Part shown: positions 9,335-16,297 of the stretch, in pieces
How positions within the stretch are numbered: the stretch's first letter is position 1
Layout of the letters: every line of letters begins with the position of its first letter
NCBI GenBank assembly: GCA_004151065.3
Contig: NWUY0300085124.1
Coordinates: 1 to 16,297 of the forward strand
Direction of reading: 5' to 3'
DNA: 16,297 nucleotides
DNA from: Larix sibirica
Taxonomy: Eukaryota > Streptophyta > Pinopsida > Pinales > Pinaceae
Notes under the pieces: generated by a model
Told to the model about the DNA's origin: nothing
Databases searched by the model: none
Seen by the model: the letters and a program-made list of their open reading frames with translations, nothing else
Made by a program: the position numbers and the translations under genes

Positions 9335-10600
9335 ACACTCTTAGAGATTAAGTGTCACAATTTACAAGAGCATCCAAGCAGTTTTGAGAAGCTTGTGAAA
9401 TTACAAGTTTTTCATTATACCATGTGTTCCAATTAGTAGATTTGTGATACTTATAAGTGTCAACTATTTGGTACATATATAGTGTGGTTTGAGCCACACT
9501 GATACAATGTCGATATACTTGACGAAAGGTGGAAAAAGCAAAGGTTAAACTAGCAAGGAATTGGGGGGGCAATTAGTTGCCCAAACCACTAAAGTTGTGA
9601 TATTTAGAGAAGTTAGATCTAAATAATTTTAACGGCTTGAAGCATTTCCCATAAAGATTTGGTGAATTAGTTCTCGTAAGTAGCTTAATTTGAGTAAGTG
9701 TCGCAATTTACAAGAGCTTCCATGCAGATTCCAAAAGCTTGTGACAATGTAGGTTTTTCATTTTACTGTGACTAAGATTCCTCTTTGTTTGGAAGGTTTG
9801 GGTACTTCACATCCTTAAAAAATTTATATCTGTGAATTTCCATGCATCTTAGTAGCCTTCCCAATAGCTTTGAATATTTTAAATCCTTGTTAGTTCAAAT
9901 ATTATTTAAAAGATGTGAAGGTTTGCCAAGTTTATTATAAGGGTCTTGCAATCTTAAAACGATAGTTATTTGCATTACAGCTTAAAGACACTTCCTAGTT
10001 GTTTCTAACTCACTTCTGAGAACTTACATGCTTACAGGCCTTGGGTTTGTCTAATTTTGTAAGTTGACAAGGTGCATTGAAGGTTTCAAAGAGCATAGTT
10101 GCTTGCAAGTGTTTATATTAAGGGGGATGTGAAACATTCGAGCACCTTCTTAATGAATTTCATTGTCTTCAAACACTTAAGACGATAAATATGTACAATT
10201 GCAAGAGCTTGTCAAGGCTACCTGAACTAGAAAACTTATTTGTATGGAGACAATAGACTTAACCAAATTGAAATTTGATACTATACCTTTCTAGTGACTT
10301 TCATTCTCTGGGAGCATTGAGAAGACTAAAAATTTTTGGAGTAGCCAACATGGCTTGGTTGGTTGGTAAAGTGTTGATATATCGTTGCCTCCCCTCCCGA
10401 CAACCAAGCTTCAAATCCAAAAAATACATGTTTGCCACGTCTCACCTGTACAAGTGGAATGTTTCATGCAATGATGCCCAAGTGCAAGTCCTGGGTGAAT
10501 TTGAGAGAATATATACCCCTAATGACAATCTCTTAACTAAAGGATTGATTATGAGAGGTCTAAGACATATTTGCTCCATTATAATATACAATATATAGAT
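9335..10600 (+). pseudogene. Leucine-rich-repeat remnant, probably from an NLR-type resistance gene
   Basis: LRRs of plant NLR receptors recognise pathogen effectors or guard host proteins in the cytoplasm. In shifting plus-strand frames I read LRR units with the usual L..L..LP.SF..L..L spacing. They are CHNLQEHPSSFEKLVKLQ (near 9354), LKHFP, stop, RFGELVLVSSL (near 9637), CRNLQELPCRFQKLV (near 9700), MHLSSLPNSFEYFKSL (near 9842), RSCNLKTIVIC (near 9950), EHLLNEFHCLQTLKTIN (near 10140) and CKSLSRLPELENL (near 10200). The last piece, 10275-10598, has LGALRRLKIFGVANMAWLV. I see no TIR, NB-ARC or kinase motif in the window, so class (TNL or other) is inference. Many stops and frameshifts mark it as dead. 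Confidence 0.72.
9345..9785 (+). repeat. Direct duplication of an LRR-coding segment
   Basis: About 80 bp at 9345-9424 and 9706-9785 are close copies, both carrying aagtgtc.caatttacaagagc and gtttttcattata/tta-type ends, 361 bp apart. They encode equivalent LRR units, so the remnant grew by tandem duplication before it decayed. Confidence 0.8.
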
Positions 10601-10627
10601 TCGCCAATGTTTAGTGAAGTTTGGATC

Positions 10628-10777
10628 AGATTTGTTTTCGATAATCAACGTTGTTTCCAACGTCAATGGATTTGGATCTCATTATCAAAACCTTTGATGA
10701 ATAGATTTGTTTTCGATAATTAGCATTGTATCCAATGTAAATGGGTTTGGATCTCGTTATCGAAACCTTTGATGAAT
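10628..10777. repeat. Two 75 bp tandem units with nested dyads
   Basis: Units start at 10628 and 10703 with agatttgttttcgataat and end in cctttgatgaat. Each is itself nearly palindromic. Outer arms are tttcgataat against attatcaaaa (unit 1) or gttatcgaaa (unit 2). Inner arms are CGTTG/CAACG in unit 1 and CATTG/CAATG in unit 2, around a four-base loop. Function unknown; possibly part of a small hairpin-type element. Confidence 0.88.
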
Positions 10778-10807
10778 TTATGGGAATCAAATCCGATGGA
10801 AGTGCAT

Positions 10808-10828
10808 GATTCCTAAAGGTTAGGAATC
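10808..10828. repeat. Perfect 9 bp inverted repeat with 3-base loop
   Basis: The arms gattcctaa and ttaggaatc are exact reverse complements around agg. It lies 30 bp beyond the nested-dyad repeats. No T-run follows, and a transcription terminator of bacterial type is not expected here. Confidence 0.8.
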
Positions 10829-11160
10829 AATTCCTCCAAAGGGAATGTATTTTTTAGCATGGAAAAGGGAGAGGGGCCCACGAATGACTAAGCAAAATGC
10901 CTATTGATAACTAAAGCACAAAAATGTGGGCAAGGGTGAGAGGGCATTAAAAAGAGTTCGACAGCTTGCATTTGCATCTTCAGAGTTTGCAACAACAAAG
11001 GGACCGAAGAGAGTTTGCACATGTGAATAATGCCAATGAATAGAAGATACCAATCCATTGAAAAGTGGCCTACACATTCCCCGTTTTATTTCTCCATTCT
11101 CATGAATAGTGGAGCAACTTGCACAATCCATTTTCTAGTTAGGAGGTGGTATTAGAAGGT
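10829..11160. other. Intergenic stretch, nothing recognised
   Basis: No protein family, RNA gene or repeat could be read on either strand. A 76-codon minus-strand frame at 10901-11131 shows no recognisable motif. Confidence 0.5.
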
Positions 11161-11189
11161 GGTTATTGAAGGCTAGTAACATGTATGCT

Positions 11190-11925
11190 CATTGTTGTTG
11201 GTGTTGCATTGTTTGTCGTTGTGTGTGTGCATTTTTTCTCTATGATGTATGTTGTCACTTGTGTACCTTGTGTGTTGCGTATGTTGTTAGCATATACAAC
11301 ACACAACACACATATTGTTGTATGTTGTGTATAAAACACACGGAATGACACACAAATTGTTGTGTTGTGTCCATTGCACACCACATAATACACACAAAGT
11401 GTGTTTGTTGCTTATGGTGTTAGCATACACATCAAATGACACAAATTTTGATTTGTGTTGTTAGCTATATTTGCTAACAAGATATACATCACCAGTAATT
11501 ATGTGTGTCATTCAATGTGCATGGTAATAGCATGCACAACAACATACACAACACACACAGCAAGTGTTTGTTATGCATGTTGTTATCACACACAGTGATA
11601 GTCTTTGTTGTGTATGTTATTAGCTTGCATAGCACACATGATAGTCTTTGTTGTGTATGTTATTATCTTGCATAGCACACAACAAAGTGTACATTGTTGT
11701 GTTGTGGATTGTGTATATGCTAACAATATACATAGGAAATGAGTGAATTAGCATACACAACACACAAGATGGCACACATCGTTGTGTTATGTGTTATGTA
11801 TGCTAAAACTTGTTTGTTGCGTATGCTAATTGCATATACAACAAAATTGCAAACAACACACAACATAGTACTATGATGTGTGTTCTATGAGATATTAGCG
11901 CACACAACAAAGTGTAAACAAGTGT
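11190..11925. repeat. Low-complexity palindromic block (GTGTTGT/ACAACAC)
   Basis: The block alternates GTGTTGTGTATG-type runs with their complements around a TTAGCATA-like core. Clear foldbacks include 11269-11306 (arms ttgtgtgttgcgtatg and catatacaacacacaa, 14 of 16 pairing), 11748-11806 (ttagcatacacaacacac against gtgttatgtatgctaa) and 11813-11845 (tttgttgcgtatgc against gcatatacaacaaa, 12 of 14). About a dozen related cores occur in both orientations. Reading frames on both strands here (such as 11163-11393 minus and 11166-11348 plus) are low-complexity artefacts. Confidence 0.85.
11597..11681. repeat. 43 bp direct tandem duplication
   Basis: Two near-identical units, starting at 11597 and 11640, begin gatagtctttgttgtgtatg and end ttgcatagcacaca. 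They differ by about one base in the second unit. This is the most recent-looking duplication inside the palindromic block. Confidence 0.9.
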
Positions 11926-12204
11926 CAACACACAAGGAACAATAACTAAGGAATATAGAAAGTACAATGATACATGTAACAAAACATAAAAAGGTATATT
12001 GTATCAATCATCATGAACACCTCAAATGTGTTTGAAATTATGTTTTGTCACTACACAATGTGCAACAGACAATATATATATTTCACTACTTCGGTAAACA
12101 CTAATGATGGCCTAATATCTATCAATACAATCTATGCATGGAATTTGTGGTGGGAGAAGTGGTGGAGGGAGAGGAAATAATGACCATCAAGAAACTGAAT
12201 GATA
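11926..12204. other. Spacer, nothing recognised
   Basis: A/T-rich sequence between the palindromic block and the hAT remnant. I see no gene and no clear terminal inverted repeat that would mark the 5' end of the hAT element. Confidence 0.45.
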
Positions 12205-13105
12205 CCAATGAAAATACCATATTGAATCTCCCCTGTGGAAGTTTGCGACCAAGATTGGGATGAAGGAGAAAAATATGGGTCACCAATGCTTGTGTAATTA
12301 CAAGTGGAAAATAAATTTTCAGGGTCATACCCAAGGGTTGAGCCCATTTTCTTTGGCTTGAAGATGATATTGGAGTTCATCATCGCAAAAGATTCACCTG
12401 AAAAGAAATGGATAATTTTTAAGTGGAGCAAGATGTTGCAGATTTAGCCAAGGTAGAATGGAGGAGTCATAACAGTGAACAATCTCAAAAAGAGGAAATA
12501 AAGTTTCCTCAATCATTGAAAAAGCCTGCTAAAGACTAAATAATGGACCCCCAACAAGAATGTTTGACATGAGAAGAAGGGATGAAGCAGACAACAAGGT
12601 TGCAAGAGCTGTATTTGGATGTGAAAAAACCTTCAATGGAGTGTTGTCTCCATATTGGCAAGACATGCTTAGGGCAATTAATGAAGCCCCTAGCGGTTAC
12701 AAAGGGTCAAACTTTGAGAAAGTGCACACTACCCTTCTATAGATGAGACATTGATAGTGTAAAAAGAGTTGGAACTTGTTCATTCCAATTGGATTTGCAA
12801 TGGCATCTCTATTGTGTCTGATGGTTGGATTGATATGGCCAATGGGCCAATGGTAAACATTATTGTAATGTCTTCTTCAGGAGAACATATTTCTAGAGAA
12901 CAATAGATGCTTCAAGCGAGGAGAAGAACGTTGAATGGATTGCCGAAAAAAATTCAGAAGCAATTGATATCATGGGCTCTTCAAATATTTGTTCAAGTTA
13001 TCATAGAGAATGCACATTCATAAAAAGCAACTGAAACAATTATTAAGATATGGTATGGCCATATTTTTGGATCCCTTGTGTGGTGCATTTAAATCTTTAA
13101 CTTAG
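12205..13105 (+). pseudogene. hAT-superfamily transposase remnant (BED finger + DUF659)
   Basis: The intact enzyme would cut and paste its own element. At 12214-12300 the plus strand reads ESPLWKFATKIG and CLCNYKWKINFQGHTQG, a decayed BED zinc finger (relatives have CNYC..F.GSYSRVKAHL). A frame change then gives HFLWLEDDIGVHHRKRF. DUF659 begins at 12560: DEADNKVARAVFGCEKTFNGV, then SPYWQDMLRAINEAP and GYKGSNFEKVHTTLL, stop at 12740. After a frameshift: KELELVHSNWICNGISIVSDGW, then ASSEEKNVEWIAEK, VQVIIENAHS and PYFWIPCVVHLNL. The SDGW Asp is present; the second catalytic Asp (TDNA in relatives) reads ENA. The C-terminal catalytic Glu and the hAT dimerisation domain are absent. Overlapping minus-strand frames at 12122-12431 are shadows. 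Confidence 0.85.
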
Positions 13106-13189
13106 ATTCACTATAATATGAAAATGTGTATAAACATAGCTGACACACACACCCATATATATATAATGAAAGAACATTGTTTTCTATCC

Positions 13190-14184
13190 AAAATGCTCAG
13201 CTCCACCTTCACCCATCACATTTGCCCATTTCTGCACCCAAACAACAGTGCCATCCACAAGTCTGCCACGTAGAGGTGTTGCCACAGAATTTCTGCTCAA
13301 TAAATGAGGATTAACATATAAAGATATTGCAAAAGCCTTTAGACATTCCAATGACTTGCTTCGTGCAACATCAACCCAGAATTTGGAAGAACGTTCTTGA
13401 GTTGTTAAATGGCTATGATTGGACCACCCCAGATTTAAAGAGTGGTCCTTTGCAGCCTTAGGATGTTTTTTAAGATCCAAAAGAAACCTAAAGACTAAGG
13501 TCAACTTCCTTAGGACTTTTATGACGAAAGAGGATATCTCCAAACTAGTTATAACTTATCCGTGGATACTTGATCCCATAGAGGATAAGCTTAAATCTGC
13601 AATTTCACTTTTGCATTTCACTTTTGCAAATACTTGGTTCCAGAGAGGATAAGCTTAAATCTGCAATTTCACTTTCGAAAAGATTGGGTAATGAGGGTCA
13701 AGAAATATCAGAGTTAGTGCCCACTCAGCCTTGTTTACTCACAACTTCATAAGAAAAAGTTATGTAGTCGTTTATACATGATGAAAATTTGGGCTGAAGA
13801 AGAAATCAAATATGTTTTGTAGCTACTTTGCGTGCAGTATGGGAGTAGGGAAAGAAAATTTAAAATGATGGCAGTTTTTTAGCAGCTTATGTTTCTTTGA
13901 GAAACTAATTTCTGAGTTGTCTCGTTGGGATTGGCGGTTCCTGGAATCCTGAGGTTTTCAGAGGAAAATTTGAAGCATAATTTAGATTTTGTAGTAAAAC
14001 TTATGGGTCTTTCATGGGAAAGCATTCAAATTGAAGAAGAGGATAATTCTTCGACATCAGGTAATGGAGGCATCGTGGAACATGCAAGTGCATGAGTTGA
14101 AAAGAGAGGACTTTTTCATACATTGTTTCTTTGACCGAAGAATATTTCTTCAAGATATCTATTAATAAGAATGTTGAATCCTCA
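13190..14184 (+). pseudogene. mTERF-family pseudogene, plus strand
   Basis: A decayed copy of the minus-strand mTERF gene at 14988-15995. It opens with PITFAHFCTQTTVPSTSLPR, then RRGVATEFLLNK, a TGA stop at 13305-13307, and GLTYKDIAKAFRHSNDLLRA. After frameshifts come KRNLKTKVNFLRTFMTKEDI and SKLVITYPWILDPIEDKLKS (13450-13600). Later pieces include FSEENLKHNLDFVVKLMGLS (13955-14015), and it ends with the NVES-equivalent codons at 14170-14181. Similarity continues through the 3' flank to about 14305, matching 14987-14865 of the other copy on the opposite strand, so this is a genomic duplication rather than a coding-only copy. The minus-strand 119-codon frame at 13184-13543 is antisense to it. 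Confidence 0.9.
13567..13675 (+). repeat. 64 bp partial tandem duplication in the mTERF pseudogene
   Basis: The segment beginning atacttg.tcc and running through gataagcttaaatctgcaat occurs at 13567 and again at 13631. The nearly intact copy has this segment once, and its junction resembles the second unit more closely. The duplication is therefore private to the pseudogene and arose after it split off. Confidence 0.88.
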
Positions 14185-14305
14185 ATTCTAAGGAAATCTA
14201 TCATGGTGGGAAAGCTAGAACTACAATCATTGGCAAGGAGACTTACTGTATGTCTCAATAAAAAAGATTTGCTGAAGTTTTGAAAGTTCATCAGTACTTT
14301 TAGTT

Positions 14306-14864
14306 TTAATATGATTTTTCTGTTAATTTTTTTCATCAATATTTTTAATATGATTTTTTCTGTGCATTAAAAATCATGAACAAAATTCCTTAACATTTGA
14401 AAAGCAAATAATTCACAAAATTCCTAATTGAAATGAGTTCTCAATATTGTTGTTTTTGCAAACATGATGTCTTTGTTGACAAGGTGAGTATGCCTTTAAA
14501 TGCAGCCTGGATTCTGTTAACTAGAGTAATGAGTTGAGTTGTTTATATAAGTGCATGAATTCACGACAAATAACAGAAAGTGTTTTGTTAATAACGAAAC
14601 AAAATATGTTATCCGACTTTCTGATTATATAAAAAGTTCAAACAGCATTTAAATACGATGATGGAGAAAGAGGACACTGCGTTGTAACCATAATTGAAAA
14701 GAATGAAGCAATACTGTCAAATTGCACCTGTTTTTGATCAGCTTCTAAAAAATGGAGCTGTATGACTTTCGACTCTTCTTGTGTCATGGAAGCCATAGAA
14801 CTGTCAAAAGGTGGAGCCTTCATGTTCTCTGACTGAAGAAAAGAACTTTAAGAGTAAAATTCAA
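14306..14864. other. Spacer between the two mTERF copies
   Basis: About 560 bp of A/T-rich sequence forms the loop of the inverted pair. On the minus strand a 61-codon frame at 14638-14823 begins with a real ATG (MKAPPFDSSMASMTQEESK). It has ordinary-looking composition but no family I recognise; it lies in the presumed 3' flank of the mTERF gene and may be chance. Confidence 0.45.
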
Positions 14865-14987
14865 GTTGAAGGCTCTGACAAACTCTCAGAACTTTCACGA
14901 ATCTTTTAGATTGAGACATTCACTAGCTGTCTCCTTGTCACTGATCAACTTTCCAGCTTCCCTACCACAGTAAATATCCCACAGATA

Positions 14988-15848
14988 TTAGGATTCAACA
15001 TTCTTATTCACGTATTTCTCCAAGAAATCTTTTTCTTTCATACGAACCACATCTCGAAGAGGTATCGCTCTCTTCAAGTCTTGCACTTGCATGGAATTCA
15101 ATGCCTCTATTACTTTAAACCGAAGAATTATCCTCTTCTCCAAGCTGCATGTAAATAGATTTGGATACTTCACAACATCAGTTAATGGAAGACCCATAAA
15201 ATTGACCATAAAATCTACATGGCGCTTCATATTTTCCTCTGAAAGCCTCAGAATACGCGGTTGTTGTCTAGGTAATTCCAAGACTTGTTTTTCGGAGAAA
15301 CCCAAACTGTTCAAACAGTGCAGTTTCCGTTCTAATTTTTCTTTCCCTACTCCTAAAAGCGCACACACAACATCGGGAAATCTCTTTGACCCCTTCTTAC
15401 ACCCGATATTCTCAGCCTGCTTAAATGCCTCCATAACTTTTTCCACTGAAGTTATCAGCAAACGGGGTTCGTTCACCAGTAGATGAGATAATGTTGTACC
15501 CTCAAAGCCCAATCTTTGCAAAAGTGAAACTGCAGATTTAAGTTTTTCCTCTCTGGCACTAAATACACGTGGATTTCTAATAACTAGTTTAGAGATATCC
15601 TCTTTCTTCATGAAAGTCCTAAAAAAGTTAAACTTAGGCTTCAGATTGCTTTCGGATCTTAAAATCAGAAGCCGAGGGTTGCGAAGGACCACCCTTCGAA
15701 TCTCGGTCGGTGTGCTCAAACCGCAGCCATTTAACAACCCCAAAACTTCATTCATATTCTGGCTTGATTTTGCACGAAGCAAGTAATTGCAATGTTTAAA
15801 GGCTTTTGGGATATCTTCATCTGTTAAACCACATTTGTTGAGAAGAAA
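14988..15848 (-). CDS. mTERF-domain protein, main open frame after an in-frame stop
   Basis: Plant mTERF proteins bind nucleic acid in mitochondria or plastids and affect organellar transcription, splicing or RNA maturation. This frame has 286 codons and a normal TAA end after NVES. It reads FLLNKCGLTDEDIPKAF, then six or seven helical mTERF repeats: LLNGCGLSTPTEIRRVVLRN, FFRTFMKKEDISKLVIRNP, LLQRLGFEGTTLSHLLVNEP, LGVGKEKLERKLHCLNSLGF, VDFMVNFMGLPLTDVVKYP, and a C-terminal DVVRMKEKDFLEKYVNKN. The proline at the end of repeats (NPR, EPR, YPN) is typical. The frame is continuous with 15849-15995 except for one TAA at 15849-15851. The first usable ATG after that stop is at 15755, which would drop about the first 31 residues and the targeting peptide. 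The 131-codon plus-strand frame at 15091-15486 is its antisense shadow. Confidence 0.88.
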   Translation of the reverse strand, partial: FLLNKCGLTDEDIPKAFKHCNYLLRAKSSQNMNEVLGLLNGCGLSTPTEIRRVVLRNPRLLILRSESNLKPKFNFFRTFMKKEDISKLVIRNPRVFSAREEKLKSAVSLLQRLGFEGTTLSHLLVNEPRLLITSVEKVMEAFKQAENIGCKKGSKRFPDVVCALLGVGKEKLERKLHCLNSLGFSEKQVLELPRQQPRILRLSEENMKRHVDFMVNFMGLPLTDVVKYPNLFTCSLEKRIILRFKVIEALNSMQVQDLKRAIPLRDVVRMKEKDFLEKYVNKNVES

Positions 15849-15995
15849 TTATATGGCAATACCCCGATGTGGCTGGATTGTGGATGAGGGTGCTTTTTGG
15901 GTGCAGATATTGACAAATGTTATGTGGGGTTTTGCCGATAACAGGAGTTGGCTGGTTATGAGTTGTTTCCATATCTTCAATTGAACAGACATCAT
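15849..15995 (-). pseudogene. Probable organellar targeting peptide of the mTERF gene, cut off by a stop
   Basis: Forty-eight codons from the ATG at 15995 to the TAA at 15849-15851, in the same frame as the mTERF repeats that follow. It begins MMSVQLKIWKQLITSQLLLS and is rich in Lys, Ser and Thr with almost no acidic residues, as mitochondrial and plastid transit peptides are. The tail CTQKAPSSTIQPHRGIAI matches CTQTTVPSTSLPRRGVAT of the plus-strand copy, where GAA (13287-13289) stands in place of the TAA. The ancestral codon was therefore probably Glu. The upstream in-frame extension to 16130 has no ATG and is unlikely to be coding. Confidence 0.75.
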
Positions 15996-16057
15996 CTGTG
16001 TAACATAAAAAGGGTTGACAAAAAAACAGTGCAGAATTTGAAAGATACGCAGTTTAC
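15996..16057 (-). other. Candidate 5'-UTR intron of the mTERF gene
   Basis: On the minus strand ctccag|gtaaac at 16058/16057 is a strong 5' splice site. A T-rich tract ending in tgttacacag at 15996 is a good 3' splice site. Directly after it comes the ATG at 15995. The predicted intron is 62 nt and T-rich, short for a plant intron but near the lower limit. This is inference from sites only. Confidence 0.45.
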
Positions 16058-16094
16058 CTGGAGGCGACGAGAGAAATCGATCAGTGAACTCCCT

Positions 16095-16185
16095 GTACGT
16101 CAAAGCCGCGAAAGAGTTGAAAAGCCACAATATCTGTGAACCCCCGTAGATCGAAGCCGCGAAATAGTTTGAAAGGCCACAATAT
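16095..16185. repeat. Two imperfect copies of a roughly 51 bp unit in the mTERF 5' region
   Basis: The blocks 16095-16133 and 16146-16185 both run gta..tc.aagccgcgaa, then agttt or agtt, gaaa, and agccacaatat or ggccacaatat. The unit lies in the presumed 5' UTR of the minus-strand gene and makes the in-frame upstream reading repetitive. Confidence 0.85.
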
Positions 16186-16202
16186 GGGGTGCCGGGATTA
16201 AG

Positions 16203-16210
16203 TAGGGTTT
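16203..16210 (-). promoter_or_regulatory. Telo-box (AAACCCTA) near the mTERF transcription start
   Basis: On the minus strand the sequence reads AAACCCTA. In plants this element is common just downstream of the start of transcription in genes for translation and organelle biogenesis. Here it lies about 50 bp below the candidate TATA box, which fits that position. An 8-base match can occur by chance. Confidence 0.45.
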
Positions 16211-16257
16211 AATGAGGGCCTAGGGCTCTGCTGCTATAAAACAATATGCATAAATAG

Positions 16258-16265
16258 TTTTTATA
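16258..16265 (-). promoter_or_regulatory. Candidate TATA box for the mTERF gene
   Basis: The minus strand reads ctttataaaaac, with TATAAAAA at 16265-16258. Initiation about 30 bp downstream would fall near 16230, giving a 5' leader that contains the telo-box, the 51 bp repeat and the candidate intron. A second, weaker A/T-rich run (tatttatgca) lies just downstream. Confidence 0.45.
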
Positions 16266-16297
16266 AAGCAACACCATTTCACAGATCATCCATTATA

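Noticed and set aside
11163-11393. Cys/Thr/His-rich frames on both strands
   Set aside because: They are produced by GTGTTGT/ACAACAC low-complexity repeats and would not be selected as proteins.
12122-12431. Minus-strand frames of 70 and 99 codons
   Set aside because: Antisense to the BED-finger part of the hAT remnant, which has clear family similarity on the plus strand.
13184-13543. 119-codon minus-strand frame
   Set aside because: Antisense to the plus-strand mTERF pseudogene. A similar antisense frame appears opposite the other copy at 15787-15984, as expected from shared sequence.
15091-15486. 131-codon plus-strand frame
   Set aside because: It lies wholly antisense to the mTERF frame and its residues mirror the codons of that gene; no independent family signal.
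15849-16130. N-terminal extension of the mTERF frame up to 16130
   Set aside because: There is no ATG above 15995 in this frame, and the upper part reads through a 5'-region repeat and a probable intron.

Overview
The window looks like nuclear DNA of a seed plant, most likely a gymnosperm (conifer-like). Genes are sparse. The sequence is rich in decayed retrotransposons, and the best-preserved gene belongs to a plant organellar mTERF family whose sequence style (an N-terminal FLLNKCGLTDEDI block) I associate with conifers. The taxon call is inference from content; I cannot name a species. There are no bacterial features such as operons, Shine-Dalgarno sites or rho-independent terminators.

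Layout. (1) 1-1574: the 5' part of a Ty1/copia element (element A) on the minus strand, running off the left edge. It keeps an integrase region, a short leader with a 4 x 26 bp minisatellite, a tRNA-iMet-type primer binding site and a 5' LTR. It has lost gag. (2) 1743-7354: a nearly full-length, related Ty1/copia element (element B), also minus strand. In element order it has a 5' LTR, primer binding site, long leader, gag with a zinc knuckle, protease, integrase, reverse transcriptase, RNase H, polypurine tract and 3' LTR. It is full of stops and frameshifts and has damaged catalytic residues. (3) 7391-8560: AT-rich sequence without a supportable gene. (4) About 8600-10600: plus-strand remnants of leucine-rich-repeat coding sequence, probably from an NLR-type resistance gene, with internal duplications. 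(5) 10610-11930: non-coding repeats, namely two 75 bp units with nested dyads, a perfect short hairpin, and a roughly 700 bp low-complexity block of palindromes related to TTAGCATACACAACACACA. (6) 12205-13105: a plus-strand hAT transposase remnant (BED finger plus DUF659 region). (7) 13190-16297: two mTERF copies arranged tail to tail. The plus-strand copy is an obvious pseudogene. The minus-strand copy is almost intact, but one in-frame TAA separates a probable transit peptide from the mTERF repeats. Upstream of it are a candidate 5'-UTR intron, a telo-box and a TATA box.

Nothing here forms an interacting gene system. The element of most biological interest is the inverted mTERF pair. Read-through transcription could produce a hairpin with arms of about 1 kb, and the better copy seems to have recently lost the link to its targeting peptide. 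I found no evidence for a new defence or mobile system.
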